DNA of 64,000 bases from Sphingobacterium puteale (GTDB lineage Bacteria; Bacteroidota; Bacteroidia; Sphingobacteriales; Sphingobacteriaceae). The stretch lies in contig NZ_RBWS01000027.1 of the NCBI RefSeq assembly GCF_003627955.1, positions 1 to 64,000 on the forward strand, written 5' to 3'. This document shows positions 51,561 through 60,040 of this stretch, piece after piece. The translations under genes and the position numbers were made by a program. Numbering within the stretch: the stretch's first letter is position 1; each line of letters begins with the position of its first letter. Below the pieces are notes generated by a model. That model saw only the letters and a list, made by a program, of their open reading frames with translations, did not search any database and was not told where the DNA came from.

Positions 51561-53018
51561 ATGTTAAAGATTGAAAATCCCAGATGGAAAGAATTGATTA
51601 ATAATTCTTTTTGGTCAGTAGGAGGTGCTATTGCGTCAAAAGGATTATTATTTCTTGTTTGGATTTTAGTAGGTAGAATTCTCGGTAGTGCCTCGTACGG
51701 AGAATTTGGAATAATAAGAAATACGGTTTTAATGTTTGCGACATTCTCCGGTTTCGGACTCGGGTTGACAGCGACAAAATTTGTTTCTGAATATATGCAC
51801 CGAGATAGAAATATGGTTGTAACGACGATCAATGTGACCTATTTCTTCGGAATATTTATGGGAATTCTTATTTCCGTACTCTTCTACCTTTTTTCGCAGC
51901 AGTTGAGCGTAACTTTGAAAGCTCCCCAATTGCTGTTTGATTTGAAAATTTGCTCTATAATTCTTTTCTTTAGCTCATTAAATGGAATCCAGATTGGGAT
52001 TTTGCAAGGGTTTCAGAAATTTAAGGAAATTGCCAAGGTAAATGTTATTCAGTCAATAATATGTTTTCCTCTTTATATTTTAGGAGCTATTTATTTTGGC
52101 GTCCATGGTGCAGTGATTGCTTTTTTAGTTAGTTATATTTTAATATGCATTTTATGCTCTTTTTTTATTAAAGATATTTTTGCTAAGAATAATATAACAT
52201 TTAGCTTTTTAAGCGTAAAAAAGGGATTTTCCATTCTTTATACCTATAGTCTTCCAACGTTTATTTCAGGCTTAATGGTGAGTCCTATTAAATGGATCTG
52301 CGATACAATTTTGATAAGCTCGGCGGGCTTCAAGTCAATGGGAATCTTTACTGCAGCTCTTACATTTAATAATATAGTCATGGTTATGGCTAGTATGATT
52401 AGTGGACCGCTTTTGACAACTTTGGCAAGTAAAAAGGATAATGAAAATAAAACAGATGTAAATATTGAAAGATTTAATCTTTTATTTCCATGGTACCTGT
52501 CAATTTTGATATCCCTGCCTTTAATCTATTTTTTCGAAATAGGGCATTCGATGTTTGGTGATTCATATGAAGTGATGGAGTTTCGACCAACTTTTATTGT
52601 AGCTTTGTTTTTTACAATAATAATGATGTTTAAAGAAGGCCTTACTCGCATTGTTGCGGTAAATAATCTACAATGGTGGAGCTTATTCAGTAATTTGATT
52701 TGGGGGCTTTCTCTGGTGACATTTGTGTATTTCTATGTTGGAATTGATTCTACTACAATGGCTATTGGTTACACTTTAGCATATTCGCTTAACATATTGG
52801 TTCTTTTCCCAATTTTTAATAAGAGAAACTTAATCCCTAAAAATTCTATCCTAGGATTTGATTCCCTATTGATTTGGCTATTGTTACTGTCGTCGGCAAT
52901 TTTTTGTTTACAGAATTATACCTTGTATATTAGGATTATAGTTTTTTGTATTGTATTGTGTCTGGTAGTATATATTGTATATAAGAAATTTATAAGAATA
53001 AAAAATGAAAGTAATTAA
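51561..53018 (+). CDS. Polysaccharide flippase (Wzx type)
   Basis: A 485-aa protein with about 14 helices. The N-terminal block WKELINNSFWSVGGAIASKGLLFLVWILVGRILGSASYGEFGIIRN is the Polysacc_synt (PF01943) signature, as in Wzx and RfbX. It starts at the base after the wecC stop (zero spacing) and overlaps the pyruvyl transferase gene by 14 bp. It most likely flips the ManNAcA-containing repeat unit of the second locus. It is a second flippase in the window, from a different branch than the 31505 gene. Confidence 0.92.
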   Translation: MLKIENPRWKELINNSFWSVGGAIASKGLLFLVWILVGRILGSASYGEFGIIRNTVLMFATFSGFGLGLTATKFVSEYMHRDRNMVVTTINVTYFFGIFMGILISVLFYLFSQQLSVTLKAPQLLFDLKICSIILFFSSLNGIQIGILQGFQKFKEIAKVNVIQSIICFPLYILGAIYFGVHGAVIAFLVSYILICILCSFFIKDIFAKNNITFSFLSVKKGFSILYTYSLPTFISGLMVSPIKWICDTILISSAGFKSMGIFTAALTFNNIVMVMASMISGPLLTTLASKKDNENKTDVNIERFNLLFPWYLSILISLPLIYFFEIGHSMFGDSYEVMEFRPTFIVALFFTIIMMFKEGLTRIVAVNNLQWWSLFSNLIWGLSLVTFVYFYVGIDSTTMAIGYTLAYSLNILVLFPIFNKRNLIPKNSILGFDSLLIWLLLLSSAIFCLQNYTLYIRIIVFCIVLCLVVYIVYKKFIRIKNESN

Positions 53019-54141
53019 GAATGAAATTACAGTAATAGGTGGTTATGGAGGTGGGAACGTTGGAGATGATGCCCTTATGTGGAATGTTATAAAATGGTTG
53101 AATGTAAAATTTCCGAATATAACACCATTGCTTGTGGTTTATGATAAGAAATTGATCTTAAACGTATTGAAGGGACTGAGTTATGACGTTGTCGATACTT
53201 TTGAGGATTATTCTGTTGAATCTAAAGTAATTATATATGGTGGTGGTACACAGTTTTTTCACTTTACTAAAGATAAAAAGAAGTCCAGTATTATAAAAAA
53301 AGGCTTTAAATTTTTATTAAATCCGCTGTCTTTTTTTAAAAGCTTAAAAAAGCATGTTTCAAAGAAAGAAGTTAAATCCAATCACAAATTTCTATTGGGA
53401 ATAGGATTTGGTCCGTTCATTTCAAAAGAGACAGCAGAATACGCAAAATTTTTGAATGTTTTAGAAGAGGCGGAACATCTTTATGTGAGAGATAGCAATT
53501 CATTTCAATATATTCCGGAGGCTTTCTTAAGTAAAATTACTAAAGGAACCGATATATGCTATAACAGGTTTTTTAAAGAGATTCTTGTTGAAGCGAACCC
53601 GGAAAAATTTGGCAATATTAAAAAAAACGCAATTATTCTGCGAGATTGGCATTACGACAACGTTGATCATGAGAAACTCTTACTTTCTTTGAGACAACTT
53701 ATTTCGTTGAAGAAGGAAGAACGTTTCGATCTAATTTTCTTTTGTGACCAATTGGATAGTAATCTTAAAGAAAAATTTAGAGGTCTTGATAATTTGGATT
53801 TTTGGAGCTGGGATCCAAGTAGTAACAATCTAGTTGGTTTTTTTGATCGAATGAAAACCTACGACTTGGTAATAACGTCTAGATTCCATGGAGCGATATT
53901 TTCTGCACTTTTAGATATTCCATTTATTACACTTGAAATAGAACCGAAACTAAATGTACCGAATCAAATGTATGGTAATGAAAGTATACTGAAGGAGCCT
54001 TTTCAACTTGAAAAATTGGTCAACTTGATTGCCATTGCAAAGGATAAGACAATCGTGTCTGAAGATACAAATAATCAATTGATCAATATTGGTGATGGTA
54101 TGTTTGAAGACTTAACATCTAGAATTTCAAAGCTTCTATAA
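53005..54141 (+). CDS. Polysaccharide pyruvyl transferase family protein
   Basis: A 378-aa PS_pyruv_trans (CsaB/WcaK-like) enzyme, which adds ketal pyruvate from PEP to sugars and so a negative charge. The start VIGGYGGGNVGDDALMWNVIKWL carries the family's G-Y-x-G-x-N-x-G-D-D motif. Further hallmarks are IIYGGGTQFF, LLGIGFGPF and, near the C-terminus, DLVITSRFHGAIFSALLDIPFITLE, with conserved R-F-H-G. It overlaps the flippase gene by 14 bp. Cytoplasmic. Target sugar unknown. Confidence 0.92.
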   Translation: MKVIKNEITVIGGYGGGNVGDDALMWNVIKWLNVKFPNITPLLVVYDKKLILNVLKGLSYDVVDTFEDYSVESKVIIYGGGTQFFHFTKDKKKSSIIKKGFKFLLNPLSFFKSLKKHVSKKEVKSNHKFLLGIGFGPFISKETAEYAKFLNVLEEAEHLYVRDSNSFQYIPEAFLSKITKGTDICYNRFFKEILVEANPEKFGNIKKNAIILRDWHYDNVDHEKLLLSLRQLISLKKEERFDLIFFCDQLDSNLKEKFRGLDNLDFWSWDPSSNNLVGFFDRMKTYDLVITSRFHGAIFSALLDIPFITLEIEPKLNVPNQMYGNESILKEPFQLEKLVNLIAIAKDKTIVSEDTNNQLINIGDGMFEDLTSRISKLL

Positions 54142-54142
54142 T

Positions 54143-55531
54143 ATGCAAAGTTTAGTTACCATTTTCATTTTTTGTGTAAACATTCTCATTACATTAATTT
54201 TAGGCAGTCCCGAATCGGGCATTGTCCTGTTATTCGCTAATGTGATTGTTTTGCTCGCCGGAAAAGGTAATAGGAAAATATCCCTTGTGTTCAATGTTAT
54301 ATCTCTACTAGGTTTGCTGTATGCATGGACTTATTATAGCAACTATAACGAATTTCACGCACCTTATGGAGATGATAGTTTTTTCTTTAACGAAGCATTA
54401 AATTTATCGGAGACAAACTTTATAGATATTTTTCGCCCCTATGAGAGTATTCTTGCAATATTCATCCTGTTCTTAAAACCTTTGGGACTCTTCAGTTTTT
54501 TGAATGTATTAATTCTAAATTGGATGATTTCTGCTTTTTTTATTGCCATGATGGTGCGATATATTAAAGTGAAATTCGATTTTTCGGTGAGCCTAAAGTT
54601 TTTATTCTGTTTTGTAATTTTAAACTATCTTTTTCAAGATATTTTAGTTCATCTCTATCGAGACGCTTTGATTTATGGGCTAATATTTGTTTTCTTGATT
54701 AACTACGAGAAATTCAAGTCAGTTGGAAATAAGAAAAATCTGTTAATTGGGCTAATTTGTGTCTTTTTAATTTTCGTGTTGAGGGGAGCGAATTGTCTCC
54801 TTCTCTTATTCTATGTCTTCTTAGACTATTGGTTATATAGCCCCGCTAGAATTAAGAAGGTGGCTTCAAAGACAACTTTTAGTATTGCAGTTATGCTATC
54901 TGTAGCATTGATTCTTGGCTCTTTGGCCTTATCAAGTATTTTGATTAATTCCATTTCGAGATTTGGTGTGGGAAATAAAAAAGTAGAAAGCTTTTCCGAG
55001 TTAAGTAGTTCGCGCCAGGAAAATTTCTTTGAAAAAGTAGATCAAGATCAGAATACAGTAATCATTTACAAACTGGGGGTTGCGGGTTATCCATTAAGGG
55101 TACTCTCACAAATATATTCTCCAATAAGTTTCAAGGGAATAGATGTCCGAAATTTTCGTGTAAGTACCAAATATTCATCATCAATTGTGCCTTTATATAC
55201 TGATTATACGGCAATTTTTTATGGGATAACCATTTTCCTCTGGATTTATGTGCTCCCAATTATAATTGTGGGGATTTATCGTACCTACAAAATGAAGCTT
55301 TATCAACCCATTTTTATATGGTTTTTTGTTTCTGCAGCGATGGTTGCGTTTGTCTCTCTTCAATCGAGACATAGGTTGATGTTTATGGTGATATATTTAA
55401 TGTTATTGGCAATTCAGCAATCTGGACCAATGAATAAAATAGAAGCCAAGCTCTATAAATATGGTAGAGGGGTAGCTTTAGTGACAGTATTGTTGTCATT
55501 TTCATACTTTGTTATTAAAAATATAAATTAA
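54143..55531 (+). CDS. Polymerase-like membrane protein (Wzy-like)
   Basis: A 462-aa protein with around 10-11 helices and a loop of about 90 residues (SISRFGVGNKKVESFSELSSS onward) before the last helices. The end FVSLQSRHRLMFMVIYLMLLAI has an R-H-R motif resembling membrane-embedded Wzy/EpsG-type C-terminal regions. It has no other recognisable domain. Its position between the pyruvyl transferase and a glycosyltransferase, plus a flippase in the same operon, supports polymerase function. Wzy proteins are hard to recognise by sequence, so this is context-based. Confidence 0.7.
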   Translation: MQSLVTIFIFCVNILITLILGSPESGIVLLFANVIVLLAGKGNRKISLVFNVISLLGLLYAWTYYSNYNEFHAPYGDDSFFFNEALNLSETNFIDIFRPYESILAIFILFLKPLGLFSFLNVLILNWMISAFFIAMMVRYIKVKFDFSVSLKFLFCFVILNYLFQDILVHLYRDALIYGLIFVFLINYEKFKSVGNKKNLLIGLICVFLIFVLRGANCLLLLFYVFLDYWLYSPARIKKVASKTTFSIAVMLSVALILGSLALSSILINSISRFGVGNKKVESFSELSSSRQENFFEKVDQDQNTVIIYKLGVAGYPLRVLSQIYSPISFKGIDVRNFRVSTKYSSSIVPLYTDYTAIFYGITIFLWIYVLPIIIVGIYRTYKMKLYQPIFIWFFVSAAMVAFVSLQSRHRLMFMVIYLMLLAIQQSGPMNKIEAKLYKYGRGVALVTVLLSFSYFVIKNIN

Positions 55532-55537
55532 ATAAAT

Positions 55538-56719
55538 ATGGATAAAACGGTTATAGTTTTTAGTAGTCATCGGAGCTTGGAGAGTGGTGGAGTTGGTACG
55601 CATCTACGACACCTAATTTCTGAAATTTCACAATCCAATTATAGCTACAGAACTATTTTAGGATTAAAAAAAGAGTCGTTGATTCTGCTTAAATTAAATA
55701 AAATCGCTAATAAGATATTTTTAGGTCAACATACCGCTGAAACGCTATATTTTGTGGCATTTATCTCTAAATTGGCAGCGCGATTGGAGAGCGAAATTGC
55801 TACTGTCAATACGGAAAAGATAATTGTTCATTGCCATGATAAATATACTGCTATCGCAGCTTCCATTATAAAAAGAGCAGACAAAAAAAGAGATCTTGAG
55901 ATCATCCAAACACTCCATGCTCCGTTTTATGAACAATTTAAAATTACCCATAAGGGTAATAATGAATTGATTAGCTTAAGTAAATTATTAGATATTGGAA
56001 TGACAACGACCTTGGATGGAATTATCGGCGTTGACACGCTTCAAGTGCAATTGGCCAATAAATTGTTAGATAAACATTTTAAGGTAACAAATATATCTAA
56101 CGCTGTTGACGTTGGGCAATTGGATATGATTGAAAATGCAGCAGGAAAAAAAGATATTGAATTCGAGCGTAAAAAATACTTTGTTATCGCTCGTCATTTA
56201 CAAGAAAAAAATGGTGTTATTTATGGCGTCGAAGCATTTAATGCTTTTAATAAACTAGACCCGTCCTACGGGTTGATTATCTTGGGGGAAGGGCCAGAGA
56301 GGGAGAGAGTTGAGAAGTATATTAATGATAATGATTTACAACAGAAGGTTAAGCTAATGGGGAGACAGGATCATGTCGACTCTATCAGATTGATTTCGAA
56401 TGCATACGCATCTATAATTCCTTCCGTACCTGTAGGAGACTACATTGAGGCAACTTCTCTTACAATGCTTGAATCTATGTATTTAGGTGTTCCAGTTTTA
56501 GCGTCAAATATTGGGGGACTTGCAGAGGTTCTTGAAGATGGGGAAAATGGGCTCTTGTTTGAACCTGCAAAATCTGAAGAAATAACTGCAGCATTGCAGA
56601 GAATTACACAAGACGGTACTGTATTTGCTTTAATAAAAGATAATGCAAAGAAGACTATTTTAAATAACTATACTTCTAAGCTTTGGTTTGACAAAATTCG
56701 AAAATTTTATGAAAGTTAA
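55538..56719 (+). CDS. Glycosyltransferase family 4 protein
   Basis: A 393-aa GT-B enzyme. The N-terminal opening has SHRSLESGGVGTHLRHLISEIS (GG acceptor motif), and the C-terminal domain FVIARHLQEKNGVIYGVEAF, LIILGEGPERERVEKYI, followed by EATSLTMLESMYLGVPVLASNIGGLAEVLEDGENG with E-x7-E. It follows the polymerase-like gene by 6 bp and overlaps the acyltransferase start by 11 bp. Retaining mechanism expected; the donor is unknown. Confidence 0.92.
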   Translation: MDKTVIVFSSHRSLESGGVGTHLRHLISEISQSNYSYRTILGLKKESLILLKLNKIANKIFLGQHTAETLYFVAFISKLAARLESEIATVNTEKIIVHCHDKYTAIAASIIKRADKKRDLEIIQTLHAPFYEQFKITHKGNNELISLSKLLDIGMTTTLDGIIGVDTLQVQLANKLLDKHFKVTNISNAVDVGQLDMIENAAGKKDIEFERKKYFVIARHLQEKNGVIYGVEAFNAFNKLDPSYGLIILGEGPERERVEKYINDNDLQQKVKLMGRQDHVDSIRLISNAYASIIPSVPVGDYIEATSLTMLESMYLGVPVLASNIGGLAEVLEDGENGLLFEPAKSEEITAALQRITQDGTVFALIKDNAKKTILNNYTSKLWFDKIRKFYES

Positions 56720-57146
56720 ACGTATATTAAAAAGGATAGTTTTCCATACTCAAAAAAAGCTAATTCTCACTATTGCATATTTTAACCATCGCTTGTACAT
56801 GAAATTCTATGTGCCACTTTTGGAAAAACAGGGCATGAGATTTAATGGTACACCTCGATATATTGGGGCTCATGTTGAATTTGATGATTTTAATTTGATT
56901 ACGCTTGGTGAGCGGGTTGTTGTATCTGATCATAGCCATTTTTTAACTCATGATTACAGTATAACAACTGCGGAGATAGCGAGAGGGGTTATTCCCAAAA
57001 ATGATATTGCATTAGTGCGGGGAATCGAAGTTGGGAATAATGTTTTTATAGGGAAAAAATCGATTATAATGCCTAATACAAAAATCGGGAATAATATAAT
57101 TATCGGAGCGGGAGCGGTTGTAAGGGGGCGGATCCCAGATGACTGA
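56709..57146 (+). CDS. Hexapeptide-repeat acyltransferase, truncated by in-frame TGA
   Basis: A 145-aa left-handed beta-helix (LbetaH) protein of the WcaF/maltose-O-acetyltransferase type, with a basic N-terminal region, then rungs such as YIGAHVEFDDFNLITLGERVVVSDHSHFLTHD, GIEVGNNVFIGKKSIIMPNTKIGNNIIIGAGAVVRGRI. His in DHSHFLTHD is a candidate catalytic residue. Translation stops at TGA 57144-57146 directly after IPDD; family members normally continue with I-V-x-G-N-P. The reading frame continues past TGA to TAA 57243-57245. The start is ATG 56709 (overlap of 11 bp with the previous gene). Acetylation of a sugar is the likely role; activity of the short form is uncertain. Confidence 0.82.
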   Translation: MKVKRILKRIVFHTQKKLILTIAYFNHRLYMKFYVPLLEKQGMRFNGTPRYIGAHVEFDDFNLITLGERVVVSDHSHFLTHDYSITTAEIARGVIPKNDIALVRGIEVGNNVFIGKKSIIMPNTKIGNNIIIGAGAVVRGRIPDD

Positions 57147-57245
57147 ATTGTTATTGGGAATCCGGGAGTCGTCGTCGGTAAGTTGTCTGAGCAAGCTGAA
57201 AAGTGGAAGAAATATATGGACTCTGAATATATTAGAAAGGACTAA
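57147..57245 (+). other. In-frame 3' remainder of the acyltransferase gene
   Basis: After the TGA at 57144-57146 the same frame stays open for 32 codons (IVIGNPGVVVGKL..., ending IRKD) to TAA at 57243-57245, and the next gene starts 2 bp later. The I-V-x-G-N-P continuation is the normal end of this family, so the TGA is a nonsense change (a Ser TCA is the simplest ancestor) inside an older full-length gene. Confidence 0.85.
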
Positions 57246-57247
57246 AA

Positions 57248-58342
57248 ATGAATTTTTTAATTAATTGTTCCAATCTTAGACTTGGGGGGGGGATTCAAGT
57301 AGCACACTCTTTCATTAACGAACTTACTTCTCGTGAAGAGAATATTGTAATTGTTTGTACTACTGAAATATTATCTCAAATTGACAGAAAGATATTTCCC
57401 TTAAATATTAAGTTCATTGAATATAATATAAAGCCTTCACTATTCTCTTCAAATAGTTTCCTGGACAAAATCGTCAAACAGGAGAAAATCGAATGCGTAT
57501 TCACTGTTTTTGGACCAAGTTATTGGAGACCAAAAGTCAAACATATTTGTGGATATGCGAAACCCCATTATGTATATAAAGAATCCCCTTTTTTTAGAAT
57601 GTTATCCCTTAAACAACGATTGATATTGTTGATAAAGGAAACTCTTCACTTAAGGGATTTTAAGAATAATTCAGATGTCTTAGTGTCGGAAAACGAGGAT
57701 GTGACATCCAAATTAGCGGAGATGTTTGATAAAAAAATAGTTACAGTATCAAATAATCACCATCAAATTTATGATATTCCCAAAGATTGGGACCGATCAA
57801 TTCGTTACCGGGATTCTAAGCATTGCTATTTATTAACAATTTCAGCTAATTATTTACATAAAAACCTAGCTATTATCCCGAAAGTAATAGAATCCCTGAT
57901 AAATAAGGGGTATTTTAACTTTAAATTTGTCTTAACGATCAATGAAAGTGAATTACAGATTAGTGAGTCACATAAAAATTATACTATCTTTCTCGGCAAA
58001 GTTGCTATAAATCAATGTCCATCATTGTATGAGCAAAGTGATTTCATGTTTCTACCGACACTGTTGGAATGTTTTTCAGCATCCTATGCGGAAGCAATGA
58101 AAATGGGAAAACCAATTATCACCTCAGATTTAACATTTGCAAGAGGGATCTGTCAAGATGCTGCCATATATTTTGACCCTATTAATCCCGATGATATCGC
58201 GGATAAAATAATACAACTTTATGAAAATTCAAGCCTGCAGGAAGAATTAATCCAAAAGGGAAGAAATCGACTTTCTTTCTTTCTGAAGGCGAGCGAGCGA
58301 GCGAATCAATATATCCAATTAATTTTAGATAAAACGCTATGA
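57248..58342 (+). CDS. Glycosyltransferase family 4-like protein
   Basis: A 364-aa GT-B enzyme starting NFLINCSNLRLGGGIQVAHSFI, where GGG is encoded by a run of nine G (57284-57292). The C-terminal half has KHCYLLTISANYLHKNLAIIPKVI, FKFVLTINESELQI and DFMFLPTLLECFSASYAEAMKMGKPIITSDLTFARGIC, the donor-binding E-x7-E region. Near the 3' end (CTTT)3 and (GCGA)4 repeats lie in KASERAN. It follows the acyltransferase remnant by 2 bp and overlaps the next gene by 4 bp. Donor unknown. Confidence 0.88.
   Translation: MNFLINCSNLRLGGGIQVAHSFINELTSREENIVIVCTTEILSQIDRKIFPLNIKFIEYNIKPSLFSSNSFLDKIVKQEKIECVFTVFGPSYWRPKVKHICGYAKPHYVYKESPFFRMLSLKQRLILLIKETLHLRDFKNNSDVLVSENEDVTSKLAEMFDKKIVTVSNNHHQIYDIPKDWDRSIRYRDSKHCYLLTISANYLHKNLAIIPKVIESLINKGYFNFKFVLTINESELQISESHKNYTIFLGKVAINQCPSLYEQSDFMFLPTLLECFSASYAEAMKMGKPIITSDLTFARGICQDAAIYFDPINPDDIADKIIQLYENSSLQEELIQKGRNRLSFFLKASERANQYIQLILDKTL
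57284..57292 (+). repeat. Homopolymeric G9 tract at codons 13-15 of a glycosyltransferase
   Basis: Nine G encode three Gly codons at residues 13-15. One-base slippage would truncate the enzyme very early, so it is a candidate on/off switch. Confidence 0.55.
58289..58304 (+). repeat. Tetranucleotide repeat (GCGA)4
   Basis: Four exact GCGA units at codons 348-352, preceded by a CTTT-type repeat at 58271-58283. A gain or loss of one unit would change the last 17 residues and the ATGA overlap with the following gene. Confidence 0.55.
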
Positions 58343-60039
58343 AAAATTTGGTGAATGTATTATTGTTCTTGTGTTTTCTGCCCATGACTGTATTGTCTCA
58401 GCAGTCGGTGAATATTGTTGTTGATCCGAATAGTTCAACAAATATTCTTGGGGCTGTTCAAGAAATGACTACTATTTTAAAGAAAATTCAACCAACTCTT
58501 AGAATTCAACGTAGTCAGTCAACATCTAATGATAATGTTAATATTGTCATCAAAACAGGAGATTCTTTTGCAAAGTCGAATCTTAGCGATTCGGATGGAT
58601 TTGTTATCAAGAAAATTGATAATAGAACGGTTCTGATTTCTGGCATTTCTGAAATTGGTACTGAGTTTGGTATATACGGTTACCTTGAGGATGTCATAGG
58701 CGTCTGCTGGTTAATGCCTTCCGATTTATGGCTGGATTTACCCGCAAAAATTTCTACATTTTTCCCGAGCTCTGTGAAAATTGAACAGCCTTTCTTCTTA
58801 ACAAGAGAACTATCTCCTCTAGATCCTGGGAAAAAAGGGAGCAAAATGGGAGAATGGGCAAGAAGAAATAAGCTAAGAAGAAGAGTCGAGTTCCATCATA
58901 ATATGAATACTCTATTTCAGAACTCAAAAAATGTTGACTTCATTGCGAGCTATAAAGGACAGCAGGCGATGCCAAATTTTTCATCTAATGGCAATTGGCA
59001 ACCAAATTTTTCTGCTAAAGGTATTACGGAGTATGCCTCAAAGGAGATTATCGCATTTTTTAGAAAGAATCCAACAGCAAGTTCCTATTCCCTAGGTATC
59101 AACGATTCTTATCGTTTTGATACGCGTATTGTTGGCTTATCCAAGACGAAGGCGGGGCTGACAAATTTTTCTGATTCTTATTACAAATGGGTTAACAACG
59201 TTGTTAATAATGTAAATAAGGAAGTTCCCAATAAAACTTTTGGTTTACTGGCTTATCTAAATGTTGGTGATGCTCCAAGTTTTAAGTTGGCCAAGAACGT
59301 TGTCCCTTTTATCCCTTTCGAGCGGTTGCAATGGATTGATGGGCAATCAGCACAGTCAGATCTAATGATGTTGAAAGATTGGAAAGACGTGTCACAGGAA
59401 GTGGGATGGTATGATTATATATATGGGCTAAATTATTTGGTTCCAAGACCATATTTCAAAACATTAGATAATTATATAAAAAGAGGGGCTGCAAATAATG
59501 TAAGACATTATTATGCGGAATTCTATCCGAATTGGATTGACGGACCCAAGGGATGGCTTTTAACAAAACTTTTATGGGATCCAAATATACCGAGCGAAAA
59601 TTTGCTTGATACTTGGTACACTAAAGCTTTTGGTACGAGATCGTCGAAGTCAATGAAAGCTTTTTATGGTGTTTGGGAAAACTTTTGGACCGTGGATGTG
59701 AAGAAGACTGCCTGGTGGAAGAAGCGGAAAATATGGCTGGCATTCTCTGACACATCTTATTTAAAGGAGATCCCTCAGGACAACTATGCACGCTCTCTTA
59801 GTTACCTAAATGATGCATTAAAGAATGCTGAAAATGGGCAGTATAAAGAAAGGATACAATATTTGAAGGAGATGTTTGATTTTCAATGTCTCAATTATTA
59901 TTATGTCAATAATATAAGCAACCCTATAACAAAAAATAAGGTTAATAAAAATGAGATAGAAAATAGCCTTCAAAAACTTAGACGTTATGAAATAAATGAC
60001 GTTTTCTACAGATCTTATAAAAAAGCAATAAAATATTAG
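58339..60039 (+). CDS. Secreted DUF4838-like protein (putative glycoside hydrolase)
   Basis: 566 aa with a signal peptide (LVNVLLFLCFLPMTVLSQQ) and an N-terminal domain resembling the alpha-glucuronidase-like (GH67N-type) sandwich (SVNIVVDPNSSTNILGAVQEMTTILKKI, ending GIYGYLEDVIGVCWLMPSD). A DUF4838-like TIM-barrel section follows (SSYSLGINDSYRF, YGLNYLVPRPYFKTLDNYIKRG, AEFYPNWIDGPKGWLLTKLLWDP). Catalytic residues cannot be fixed. Being inside a biosynthetic operon, it may process or remodel the polymer after export. It overlaps the preceding gene by 4 bp. Identity as DUF4838 is by resemblance. Confidence 0.75.
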   Translation: MKNLVNVLLFLCFLPMTVLSQQSVNIVVDPNSSTNILGAVQEMTTILKKIQPTLRIQRSQSTSNDNVNIVIKTGDSFAKSNLSDSDGFVIKKIDNRTVLISGISEIGTEFGIYGYLEDVIGVCWLMPSDLWLDLPAKISTFFPSSVKIEQPFFLTRELSPLDPGKKGSKMGEWARRNKLRRRVEFHHNMNTLFQNSKNVDFIASYKGQQAMPNFSSNGNWQPNFSAKGITEYASKEIIAFFRKNPTASSYSLGINDSYRFDTRIVGLSKTKAGLTNFSDSYYKWVNNVVNNVNKEVPNKTFGLLAYLNVGDAPSFKLAKNVVPFIPFERLQWIDGQSAQSDLMMLKDWKDVSQEVGWYDYIYGLNYLVPRPYFKTLDNYIKRGAANNVRHYYAEFYPNWIDGPKGWLLTKLLWDPNIPSENLLDTWYTKAFGTRSSKSMKAFYGVWENFWTVDVKKTAWWKKRKIWLAFSDTSYLKEIPQDNYARSLSYLNDALKNAENGQYKERIQYLKEMFDFQCLNYYYVNNISNPITKNKVNKNEIENSLQKLRRYEINDVFYRSYKKAIKY

Positions 60040-60040
60040 T

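Noticed and set aside
57144..57146. TGA as a selenocysteine codon
   Set aside because: No hairpin typical of a bacterial SECIS was evident after the codon, the family has no selenoprotein members I know of, and this position is not catalytic; a nonsense change is simpler.
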